Assembly (NCBI GenBank): GCA_964058845.1
Contig: CAXKVR010000036.1
Location: forward strand, 1-64,000
Direction: 5' to 3'
From: Carex sylvatica
Lineage: Eukaryota; Streptophyta; Magnoliopsida; Poales; Cyperaceae
DNA: 64,000 nucleotides
The notes under the pieces were generated by a model that was not told where the DNA came from, did no database searches, and was given only the letters and a program-made list of their open reading frames with translations. A program made the translations under genes and the position numbers. Each line of letters opens with the position of its first letter. The stretch's first letter is position 1. Shown here piece after piece: positions 1 through 9,535 of this stretch.

Positions 1-763
1 CTCTGGTATTATTTCCCGCAGCCCTAATATGTTTTGTTTCAATATTGTGCCAAAGATTGACTTCTGGATGCGTACTCTTGGGTCGTTAGAAAATATGTCT
101 GTGCTCCTCAAAAGGGGGCCGTCACTGCTTTATTCTAACTTGGAAAAGGTTATTGTGCCCAACCTATTGTTCCTTCAAAACAAATGTGGTTTATCTGTCC
201 GTCAAATTGTTCAATTGATTAAGTCGGCACCTAAACTGATCAGTTCAAAGCCAGAAACTATAAAGATAAAAGCTAAGAGTGTTGAGGAATTGGGGGTCAG
301 CTGTTCATCACGAATGTTTGTGTTTGTATTAATTACTGTTGCTAATGTGAATAAAAGCACTCTAAATTCAAGGATAAGTTACATGAAAAGTATGGGGCTT
401 TCACAGGAGGATGTCACATGTGTGATCGGTAAATTTCCTACAGTGTTGCAATTATCGGAGGAGTTTTTGGGCCACAAAATGGAGTTTCTGATGAAGGAAG
501 CGGGTTGTGGTAAGATTGATGTGGTCCGAAATCCAAGCCTGCTTGCATACCATATGGAGAAGCGGCTGATTCCAAGGAGTGTAGTTCGAAAGATTTTGAT
601 GTCAAAAGGACTTCCGGTGGCAAATAAAGCTTTTGTTTCTTTTATGAAGTCAAGTGAGAAGGATTTTCTGGAGAAGTTTGTTCTACCATATCAGCATGCT
701 ATTCCTGGGCTTGGCCAAGCATATTCAGATGCTTGTGCTGATAAAACGGGGGCTATTGAGTAG
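1..763 (+). CDS. mTERF family protein, copy 1 (5' end outside window)
   Basis: Partial mTERF-repeat protein. The frame is open from base 2 to the TAG at 761-763 (253 residues) and matches residues 135-387 of the complete paralogue at 2984, so the ATG at base 29 is an internal Met and not the start. mTERF proteins are helical-repeat nucleic-acid binders that act in plant mitochondria or plastids on transcription, splicing or translation. Repeated helix pairs with a conserved Pro-Leu step are visible, such as the stretches ending in SAPKLI and GKFPTVLQL. No stop or frameshift is seen. The first 460 bases differ from the 2984 copy at about 5 sites, while the last 300 differ at about 35, a mosaic pattern. 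Whether the gene is functional depends on the 5' part that is not in the window. Confidence 0.85.
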   Translation, partial: SGIISRSPNMFCFNIVPKIDFWMRTLGSLENMSVLLKRGPSLLYSNLEKVIVPNLLFLQNKCGLSVRQIVQLIKSAPKLISSKPETIKIKAKSVEELGVSCSSRMFVFVLITVANVNKSTLNSRISYMKSMGLSQEDVTCVIGKFPTVLQLSEEFLGHKMEFLMKEAGCGKIDVVRNPSLLAYHMEKRLIPRSVVRKILMSKGLPVANKAFVSFMKSSEKDFLEKFVLPYQHAIPGLGQAYSDACADKTGAIE

Positions 764-2787
764 TTCCAGAGTATCCCAAATTGGGTCTCTTTTAGATTTA
801 CATACTGCATTTAAGATTCACCGTGTTAGATTTATCAATTTCTTTTTCCATTCTTTTCTTTTTTCTTTGGATGTTTTGTCAATGCCATTTTGTAAGGATA
901 TATGAAATTGTGGCTGCTTGCTGAGATATAGTTCTTGTTTTCTCAATCATATCATACTTTGTCTTCATTAGATAGGAAATCCCTCTTTCAATTGCAACCA
1001 TATTCATGGTTTCTCAGTGATGTTGTGCCATTAAAATCGTGAAATTATTTGGTATTGTTCATGACATAATACATCAAATAATTAGGGTTGAATATTCGTG
1101 CACTCTTACCTACTTTAAGTTACTCAATATGAATTATTAGGTACAATCCTGTCAAACAACCTGACGGTTTGGTCAGAGCTGATCAATTAATACTTCATTT
1201 TAAGTGTGTTAAAATAAGATACCCAAATTCCCAATTATCCATAATAAATACTTTAGAATGAATAACTGCTAATATCTGTCAACAAGGACCACAACACATT
1301 GCAACTCCTGAGAATAATCGATATAAAAGGTGTCAGTATTAATCTTTCTGTAATTAACAGTATTTTGGTACCAATCACTATGGACAGGAGGATGTGATTA
1401 TTATGATAATGATTATTATGATAATTATAGGATCATTTAAATCAACGCATTAGTGAAGAGAAATAAAGCAAATAAAGGACTCACTGTTTTTTTCCTCCGG
1501 ATCAAGAATGAAGGTCCACCAGTGTAAGCTTTGTATGGTGTATTGGTACCAGAGGTTCTACTGGCTACTACAAAGAATATTGTTCTCTCAGGTAAGAATA
1601 CTGTTCTCTCAGGTTCTACTGGTTCATAATCACCTTGTAAGATGTGAAGTAAAAAATAAATAAATAATTAATAAAATACTGACCGTGTATTATTTGTAAA
1701 GAGTACTGGGTAAGACGGTAAGATTGTGGGTCTCTTACCTGTGAGAACAGTATTCTTTGTAGCAGCCAGTAGTTACTCTTGTACCTGAGAGACCAGTATT
1801 CTTACTTCAAATAATATTGGCTAGGTAGAACAGTATTCTCATGTAAGAGTTTTTGCATTAGAATAAAGTTATTGTGAATTTTAATATAGAAGTTGTATGT
1901 AGAAATAATCTTGGCGTCATTTTGACTCTTGTATCTTTTCTTAACCTCTTTATCCTTTGTTTACCCCAATTGATACTGTTACCTTTTGGTTTAGGTTACC
2001 GGCATGCTATGCGGCACGGACATTTTATCGGTCATGCCGTGTCTATGTGCAACACGGTACCAATATCGATGTCTTAATTGAAATTGTATTGAGAATGATG
2101 TTCATGACATAACTAATTATTATTACTCATTTATGAACCAATTTAATTGAAGGATAATAAAATTGTACATAATTCATGCATGACTTAACTATATAACGAT
2201 AAACCAGAACAATTTTATACCAGATTCTTGCTTGACAAATCAAATTTAATGGGTTCACATTTGACTAAAAAATATGTATAAGTTTTGTTAAATTTTAACT
2301 TACATTTGTACCGTTTTAACACTTGACATAGCATATTAATTTGTACTTGATTAATGTTTTTAAGTAAATAATGGTAGCGACTCTTGGTAAACTTTTCTTA
2401 GTAAATGGTAGAATAGCATTAGAAAGATTATGATAGGCAGCTAACTCAAAATTTACATTGTTGCTCTTTTTTTTTTTCTATGCAGGAAGCTTATTATCTG
2501 TTTTTCCCATTTTGCTGTGTAAAGACTATCCACAAATTATCTTGGATTCTTGGTCAAATCTTTCTCATTTCATTGAGCAGATAAAAAGGCGAATCGAATT
2601 ATCTTGGTATAGGTAGGTACTAATGTCGACTTTTAGCGTGTAATTTTTTGTAACAAATAATTAATCTTTACAAAATGATTGGGCAAATGTTCACATCTGG
2701 AAAGATGTATTTTAAAAGTCACGGAGAAACTTGGCCACTCTCATTCCTTTACTAGATCCGCTATTTAATGACTCTTAAATGCATGAA
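764..2787. other. Intergenic, AT-rich
   Basis: The first ~300 bases are recognisably related to the 3' flank of the 2984 gene (4148 onward) but clearly diverged, so the tandem duplication included the 3' flank. The rest is AT-rich with short stop-broken frames. The only structure I see is an inverted repeat at 1537-1800, listed separately. Confidence 0.6.
1537..1800. repeat. Imperfect foldback repeat
   Basis: The left part around 1545-1615 (containing CTACTGGCTACTACAAAGAA) has an imperfect reverse complement at about 1725-1800 (containing TTCTTTGTAGCAGCCAGTAG). The arms are about 55-70 bases and shorter internal copies of TGTTCTCTCAGGT also occur. This is probably a decayed foldback MITE; I found no target duplication. 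Confidence 0.45.
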
Positions 2788-2870
2788 AGCCCATTAAAAT
2801 ACATGAAAGACTAATATTTCAGCCCAAAGCCCATTAATATTTTTAGATCAGGGCCCATTTTCTTCGTCCT
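2788..2870 (+). promoter_or_regulatory. Site II-like GGCCCA/AGCCCA cluster
   Basis: Four AGCCCA or GGCCCA hexamers lie within 75 bases (AGCCCATTAAA, CAGCCCAAAGCCCATTAA, GGGCCCATTTTC), 110-200 bases upstream of the ATG at 2984. TGGGCY/site II motifs are known in promoters of plant nuclear genes for organelle proteins and ribosomal components, which suits an mTERF gene. Assigning this as the promoter is inference from motif and position. Confidence 0.45.
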
Positions 2871-2983
2871 TTAGTTCAGTGTAGTTCAGGTTCAGAGCCG
2901 ACGAATGGGGAGCTCTTCTCTCAGTCTCATTGCTCTAAACTCTAAAACCCTTTCCCTCTTTCGCTATGCTGAGAGTGTGACCA

Positions 2984-4147
2984 ATGAGTACAGCGATTCT
3001 ATTTCTGAGGAGACTTCCTCACCGCCGTCCATCTCTTCCCCTTACTAATCTCAATCTCACCTCCTCCTTTTATCGCCTTCTCTCCACCGCTGCTACTACT
3101 CCATCGCCACCTCCAAATCCCCACTTCGTTGCAGTAGACTACCTCATCCAATCGTACGGGCTTCCTTCTGATGAAGCAATTCGAGCATCCAAGCGGATCC
3201 AACACCTCAAAACCCCTGATAAGCCCAATGCGGTGCTCCGCTTCCTGAGACAGATCGGTATTAGTGAATCGGACATAAGGACCGCCGTGTCCCGAGAGCC
3301 CCGTATCCTTGTCTCCCATGTGGAGAAGAACTGGAGACATAATGTGGCCAAGCTACAAGAAATTGGCTTATCCATTGAAGACATCTCTGGTATTATTTCC
3401 CGCAGCCCTAATATGTTTTGTTTCAATATTGTGCCAAAGATCGACTTCTGGATGCGTACTCTTGGGTCGTTAGAAAATATGTCTGTGCTCCTCAAAAGGG
3501 GGCCGTCACTGCTTTATTCTAACTTGGAAAAGGTTATTGTGCCCAACCTATTGTTCCTTCAAAACAAATGTGGTTTATCTGTCCGTCAAATTGTTCAATT
3601 GATTAAGTCGGCACCTAAACTGATCGGTTCAAAGCCAGAAACTATAAAGATAAAAGCTAAGAGTGTTGAGGAATTGCGGGTCAGCTGTTCATCACGAATG
3701 TTTGTGTTTGTATTAATTACTGTTGCTAATGTGAATAAAAGCACTCTAAATTCAAGGATAAGTTACATGAAAAGTATGGGGCTTTCACAGGAGGATGTCA
3801 CATGTATGATCGGTAAATTTCCTACAGTGTTGCAATTATCAGAGGAGGTTTTGGGCCACAAAATGGAGTTCCTGATGAATGAAGCGGGCTGTGATAAGAT
3901 TGATGTGGTGTGCAACCCAGCTCTGCTTGCATACCACATGGAGAAGCGGCTGATTCCCAGGAGCGTTGTTCGAAAATTGTTGATGTCAAAAGGACTTCCG
4001 GTGGCCAATAAAGCTTTTGTTTCTTTTATGCAGCCAAGTGAGAAGGATTTTCTGGAGAAGTTTCTTCTGCCATTTGAGCATGATATTCCTGGTCTCGGCC
4101 AAGCATATGCAAATGCTTGTGCTGGTAAAACTGGGGCTAATAAGTAG
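2984..4147 (+). CDS. mTERF family protein, predicted organellar
   Basis: Complete single-exon gene of 387 codons. The first ~40 residues are rich in Arg, Ser, Thr and Leu and nearly lack acidic residues, with an RR pair near residue 10 and RRPS near 14. This resembles a mitochondrial or plastid targeting peptide. From about residue 80 to 320 there are roughly six mTERF helical repeats, each with a Gly-Leu/Ile-Ser turn followed by a Pro (GISESDI ~92, GLSIEDI ~128, GLSVRQI ~197, GLSQEDV ~266). Family role: binding organellar nucleic acid to control transcription, splicing or translation. Intronless tandem mTERF genes are common in plants. The ATG at 2984 is supported because the targeting-like N terminus is similar in plan to that of the 56960 paralogue. 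It sits between copy 1 and the fragment at 8541. Site II-like motifs lie upstream. The target nucleic acid cannot be predicted. Confidence 0.88.
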   Translation: MSTAILFLRRLPHRRPSLPLTNLNLTSSFYRLLSTAATTPSPPPNPHFVAVDYLIQSYGLPSDEAIRASKRIQHLKTPDKPNAVLRFLRQIGISESDIRTAVSREPRILVSHVEKNWRHNVAKLQEIGLSIEDISGIISRSPNMFCFNIVPKIDFWMRTLGSLENMSVLLKRGPSLLYSNLEKVIVPNLLFLQNKCGLSVRQIVQLIKSAPKLIGSKPETIKIKAKSVEELRVSCSSRMFVFVLITVANVNKSTLNSRISYMKSMGLSQEDVTCMIGKFPTVLQLSEEVLGHKMEFLMNEAGCDKIDVVCNPALLAYHMEKRLIPRSVVRKLLMSKGLPVANKAFVSFMQPSEKDFLEKFLLPFEHDIPGLGQAYANACAGKTGANK

Positions 4148-5040
4148 TTCTAGAGTATCTAAAATTGAATCTTTTGTAGGTTATGATACTGCATTTTAAG
4201 ATTTTACCGTGTTAGGAATTTTTCTTTTTGTCTTTTTGTGTTTTGTTTTTTGTCAGCTCCATGTTATAATGATATGTGAAGTTGGGGTTGATTGCTGAGC
4301 TCTAATTCTTGTTTTCTGGATTTATCATACTTGTCTTCATTAGGCACAAATCCTCTTTAAATTGCAATTGTGAATTGTCTTCATGGTTACATAGATCAAG
4401 TAATTACAACTGAAATATCTTCGCTCTACCTACTTTAATAAATCAATATGGGTTCTTAGGTAATATATTGCAAAATTTATGGCTGCTGCTAGGTTGGGTC
4501 ATGTCAGACACTGATAAGTTTGGTAAGACCTGACCCAACTAGTAATATACTTGGCAAACTATTTGACAAAAGAATTCCACAAACCTACAGTCACATACAA
4601 AGGATTTTTTTGATAGGATCAGCAATTCTTGACACAAAATTGTAACTATTTAAGATATTTCAGTCGTATGGTCGACAGGAGATATACAAGGCACCCGTAT
4701 TTCCTTCCTCATGGTGCCTTCTCATTATTTGCTATTTTGGTGTCAATTGTAACAAATACATTATAGGGTTTCCCATATGCCAATCATTACTGATATGTAG
4801 TTGATCAAACAACAGATGATAGTATGGGATAGACTTGGGGGATTTCTGGTATCGACCTGATGGGGGGCTCTTAGCAGTTTCTGGTATTGACCTGATGGGG
4901 GACACTTAGAAATTGTTTAGCCTAAGATGATGAAATGTTTGGTTTTCCTGTTTCTGGTAAGAACTCAGAAATGGGTGATAGTATGCCACTTCTTTTCAAA
5001 AAGACAAAAAATAAAAGAAAAGGATAAGTACGGTTTTGAA
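4148..5040. repeat. mTERF 3' flank, duplicated at 8882-9535
   Basis: Noncoding DNA after the mTERF stop. The segments at about 4148-4400 and 4845-5035 recur after the truncated mTERF at 8882-9240 and 9370-9535 (shared landmarks: GATGATGAAATGTTTGG and AACTCAGAAATGGGTGATAG). Within it TTTCTGGTAT(C/T)GACCTGATG is doubled at 4849 and 4881, while the second block has it once. This shows a segmental duplication larger than the gene. Confidence 0.6.
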
Positions 5041-5149
5041 ATGCAAAAAATTGCCACATCTATTTTGTATTAAAATTTTAAAAAATATTTTTATAAAGTC
5101 CTGCTGAATTCATAAAATGAACTTGTGGAATTTAACTGTAATTGATAAA

Positions 5150-5570
5150 TTTAGTCCATTGTAAACTTTTGATGATGGAACCTTATCGTTTCATAGAAAC
5201 ATACCTTTATAGAGAATTTAAATAATTAACATTTATAAAGTCGACGAACTTGCAAAAAGAGGTTACAACGCAGTGGAACGAGAAGATAGTCAAGAAGAAA
5301 TATATTTTTCTGATTCTTTTGTGTTGAGTTTTTTATTTTTTATTTGGTCTTTTCTTTTTTATTTTCTATTTATCCGATTAATCTAGTTTGGGTTTGAATT
5401 CAAACCGTTCTGTTAAAATTCATATTAATTTAGTTTAAAATTTATAATATACGAAACTCCTTAATATTTATGTTAATATATAACGAATGAACTGGATTCA
5501 AATTCAAACTGTGAGATACCTTAGGTTATATGAATTTGACTTCATCCACTTTTATCTTTTCTTTTCTTTT
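5150..5570. repeat. Dispersed noncoding repeat (pair with 12095-12645)
   Basis: Collinear similarity with 12095-12645, for example TTATAGAGAATTTAAATAATTAA and the stretch before GTGAGATA(C/T)CTTAGGT. Both copies lack open frames. The element type is not recognised. Confidence 0.5.
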
Positions 5571-6589
5571 TTTAAATCGAAAGAGTTTCTTTCCAAAAAA
5601 ATTATCAATTCATTTATGCTTCAATTTAAAATTGACCCTAATTAAGTGGTAATTAATTTAATAATATATTTTTTTCGAGAAGGATTCAAATCGATTATAT
5701 TTCTTTTTTGTCTTTAACATTGTCTTTATTTTTATTTTCTAATAATCAAAATTCTCAAACTTATTATTTATATGTCAAAATAAAACCGTTAGACCTGACT
5801 TATATTTTTTTTTTTAAATACACGTACAAAATTATCTCTTTCTTTTTTGTTTATAAATGAATCAATAGGTTGAATCAATATACACTGTATGTAGAGAAAA
5901 AGAAAGAGTATTTGCTAAAATCAGAAAGTTTATTGAGGAGTATTTTTGCAAGTTTTTGATAATAATATGAAATGTCATAGAGAAAATAATCTTTTACATG
6001 TACATGGAGAAAATAATATATATTATATATAATATTTTTATTTTGATATTTATCTTTTAAAATGTAAAGTTATTAAAAAAAAAATTAAAATAACAGTACA
6101 GCATAGGCACAAAAAATATAGACATTTGAGTCGTCCTCATTATTTATAGGAAGCATCTAATTGTCCACAGCTTGTCCACAGAAAAATTATCATTTGACTT
6201 GCATGAATACTATAAAACTCTTCCTTCATTCTATATATTTACACAATATATCACATCAAATATGTCAGTTAATAAAATATCAATTAGTTGGTATTCAAAG
6301 TGGTCCTAAGTTAGTAACAGTTTGCAATTTGTACAACAGGACAAAAAAAATGTACTTTCAAATTAACTATTTGTTGTACTTTTGAAAATTGCAGTTATTG
6401 AAAATTATTGGCAGTTATTAACAGTTATTTTGGAAAAAAAACGTGATAAAAAGACAATTAAATTTTTCGAATATTTTTTTTTTAGAAAATTATTTTCAAT
6501 TATTTTTTCTTTATTTAATCAACACACAAAAGAATTATATAAATAATAAATACTGTAAAATTATCACATTTAAACTATAAAAATAAAAT
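5571..6589. other. AT-rich intergenic DNA
   Basis: Strongly AT-rich with T and A runs and no convincing frame or RNA gene. The stretch at 5780-5900 (AAAACCGTTAGA, ATGAATCAATAGGTTGA) resembles the inner arm of the foldback element at 37365-37782 and may be a decayed copy. Confidence 0.4.
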
Positions 6590-7111
6590 GTATAAAATAT
6601 AAAATTGCAGTCATGCAAAATTGACAAATGAAAACTATAAAACAAAATAAAATTTTAATAATGTAAAATTAGCAGATGAAAATAATAATACAAAATGTAA
6701 AAAGTACAAAATTTCAATACGGTAAAACTATCAACTTAAATGATAAAAATAAAACATACAAACTATAAAATTTCAATAATGTAAAATTAACATATGAAAA
6801 CAATAAAACAAAATGTAAAAAGTACAAAATTTCAATACTATAAAACTGTCAACTTAAACTATAAAAATAAAATGTACAAACTATAAAATTTCAATAATGT
6901 AAACAATAAAACAAAATGTAAAAAGTACAAAATTTCAATACTGTAAAACTATCAACTTAAACTATAAAAACAAGACGTACAAACTATAAAATTTCAATAA
7001 TGTAAAATTAGCATATGAAAACGATAAAATAAAATATAAAAAGTACAAAATTTCAATATTATAAAACTGTCAACTTAAACTATAAAAACAAAACAAGACG
7101 TACAAACTACA
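6590..7111. repeat. AT-rich tandem repeat, ~118-123 bp unit
   Basis: The phrase TACAAACTATAAAATTTCAA starts at 6757, 6875, 6978 and (interrupted) 7101, giving periods of 118, 103 and 123. The 103 step has lost a segment around AAATTAACATATG. Each unit also carries GTACAAAATTTCAATACTGT. Looser ATACTGTAAA motifs continue to about 7800, so the array was once longer. Confidence 0.7.
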
Positions 7112-7297
7112 AAGTGTCGGAACTGAATCATCTGCCCCCCTGGGGGCAGGAATTTCCTGCCCCAAGAGTCACTGCATGTGGGCCCCAAATTCAAAAATGA
7201 ACAATAACCGGCTCCCTTTAACAGTGACCGGCCCCACGCGCAGTGACTGAGGGGGCAGGAAATTCCTGCACCCAGGGGGGCAGACGATTTTGTTTCC
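7112..7297. mobile_element. GC-rich foldback MITE inside the tandem array
   Basis: Inverted arms of about 55 bases. The left arm contains TCTGCCCCCCTGGGGGCAGG and AGTCACTGC. The right arm contains their reverse complements (GCAGTGACT, then CCAGGGGGGCAGA). Both arms share the palindromic core CAGGAA(A/T)TTCCTG. Its GC content stands out from the AT-rich array that it splits at the TACAAACTA phrase. Element edges are approximate and the target duplication is unclear. Confidence 0.6.
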
Positions 7298-8127
7298 AAA
7301 ATATCAATACTGTAAAACTGGTAGATGTAAACTATAAACCAATTAAATGTATATAACATCCAGAACATCAAAAATAAAAAGTGAAAAAATAAAAACTATA
7401 ATACTTCAATACTGTAAACTAACATATGTTAACTAAAAAGATAATAATTGCAAATTATAATACATCATTGTTCAACAAAAACAAAAGTTCAAAAGCATAT
7501 GTTCAACACAATCATAATATTCAGTACACAAATATATCTGTAAAATCGCAAATGATGTTTTCCACTGCTCTTTAATCCAAATCCCAAATAATGAAAATAA
7601 GATGATTCGTCCTATTCTTCTTTCAAAAGTGAAATCGAATACTGTAAAATAAAATATCGAATCCTGTAAGTTCTTAAATAAGAAAATTCAAATCGACAAC
7701 ATTACGAATTCCGTCTCTCCGTTTGACAAATTTTGTAAAATATTATATAGTCATAAAATAAATACTGTAAATCCACAAGATGAATACTGTAAAACAACAA
7801 TGTTTCTTTTTCTTTTCTTTTTATCCTCCTCATTTTACTGTAAGAATGAAATCTGAATACGTTTTTTATTTAAACTCAAACTGACTTCTCATAAGCTCAA
7901 ATCTAATTAGTCCAACTTAAAGATGAAAGTGAAAAATAAAAAGAAACATTTCTTCTGATGCTTGTACCCGAAGAGAAAATACAATTTTTGTTAACTTGTG
8001 AAGTGATATACGATAAACTTAAATTTAATATTAACAAACTAGTTTGGAAGAATTCTCAAGTTCTGTCTAATTTGAAAGAATTCTCGGATTCACAGGTTCT
8101 GACATATTTAAAAGCCAAATTTTCAAT
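7298..8127. other. AT-rich intergenic DNA
   Basis: Continuation of the AT-rich array with ATACTGTAAA motifs to ~7800, then unstructured sequence. The short frame at 7958-8140 has no recognisable content. Confidence 0.4.
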
Positions 8128-8519
8128 TAAGTCCCTCTGATAAGGACATATTATAAAAGGGACTAAAATTTTAGACAACAGTCCCTTAAATTAAATTATT
8201 CACAATTTGGTTCCTGCCAGTGCAAACCGTACCAGAAAACAACAGATCCGATTTTTTTTGTACAAGAAAACTGATACCGAACAGGTACCAAGTACAATGT
8301 TAAAAAAGAGTTGTCACAAAGATAAAAAAATCACAGCTGAGATCAAGGCCCCAATTAGAATTAAAAAAGTCCAACCAAGTTCTACAAATTTAAATCCAAC
8401 TTATCATTTAAGTCCCTCTGGTACCGAATCAGACATATTATAAAAGGGCCTAAATTTTAAAAAAGTCCCTTAAATTAAATTATGCACAGCTTGGTCCCTG
8501 TCAGTGAAAGCCATACCAG
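8128..8519. repeat. ~110-bp direct repeat pair, 280 bp apart
   Basis: 8128-8236 and 8409-8519 are collinear copies that start at TTAAGTCCCTCTG and end at GCCATACCAG or CCGTACCAG. Shared landmarks are CATATTATAAAAGG and GTCCCTTAAATTAAATTAT. The second copy runs into the truncated mTERF at 8541, so the 5' part of that gene copy was replaced by this unrelated sequence. Confidence 0.65.
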
Positions 8520-8540
8520 GAACCTTGTCAAAGGAGTTTA

Positions 8541-8881
8541 AGCTGAGTAAACTTCCTACGGTGTTTAAGCTGTCAAAGGAGTTGTTGTGCCGCAAAATGG
8601 AGTTCCTGATAAAGGATGTGGGTTGTGGTAAGATTGATGTGGTATGCAATCCAGTTTTGCTCTGTCTGAGCTTGGAGAAGCAGCTCATCCCCAGGAACCT
8701 TGTCCGGAAACTTCTCAAGTCGAAAGAATTTCCAGTGGCAAATAAAGCTTTTGCTTCTTTTTTTCAGCCAAGTGAGAAGGATTTTTTGAAGAAGTTTGTT
8801 ATACCATATGAGCATGATATTCCCAGGCTTGGCCAAGCATATGTAGATGCTTATTCTGGGAATACTGGGGCTAATAAGTAG
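8541..8881 (+). pseudogene. mTERF 3' fragment, copy 3
   Basis: A frame from 8504 to the TAG at 8879-8881 encodes about 113 residues matching residues ~275-387 of the mTERF at 2984, including the motifs MEFLIKD, LIPRNLVRKLL, EKDFLKKF and GQAYVDA. The homology starts at about 8541; upstream lies a noncoding direct repeat, so the targeting peptide and four or more mTERF repeats are missing. The frame is still open, but the protein would lack most of the binding surface. I call it a truncated duplicate. An upstream exon cannot be excluded, although relatives here are intronless. Confidence 0.75.
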
Positions 8882-9535
8882 TTCTAGAGTATATCAAATT
8901 GACTCTTTGTAGGTTTATATACTGCATTTTAGATTCTATAATGTTAGGTTTTTATATTTTTGTTTTTGTTTTTTTATTTTTTGTCAGCTCTGTGTTATAG
9001 TGATATGTGAAATTGTGGAGCTCTAATTCTTGTTTTCTCGATATACATTGCCTTCATTAGGCACAAATCCTCTTTCAATTGCAATTGTGAATTGTCTTCA
9101 TGGTTTCTTAATCATGTTGTGGGATTAGGATCTTATAACTATTTGGTATTATTCATGGAAGATTACATATATCAAGTAATTAGATCTGAAATGTCTTTGC
9201 TCTGCCTACTTTAATGAATTGATATGGGTTCTTACTTCTTAGGGGTTAGGTACCATCTTGTCAGAATTCTGATCCACAAGTAACTCATATCTCGAGTTTG
9301 GATCCAGACAGTCTGAATTGTTTTGGCACGAATATTAAAGGATACCGTACATTCCACCTCAAGCTGAATTGGGGTTTCTGGTATCGACCTGATGGGGGAC
9401 TCTTAGAAATTTTTTCGCCTAAGATGATGAAATGTTTGGTTTTCCTGTTTCTGGTAAGAACTCAGAAATGGGTGATAGTATGCTACTTCTTTCCAAAAAG
9501 ACAAAAAAAAGAAGAAGAGGATAAGTGCTGTTTTA
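8882..9535. repeat. Duplicated mTERF 3' flank
   Basis: Collinear with 4148-5035 downstream of the complete mTERF gene (shared GTTCTAGAGTAT after the stop, GGCACAAATCCTCTTTCAAT, and GATGATGAAATGTTTGG). No gene. Confidence 0.6.

Noticed and set aside
29..763. ATG at 29 as the start of the first mTERF gene
   Set aside because: The frame is open to the window edge and matches internal residues of the complete paralogue, so this Met is internal.
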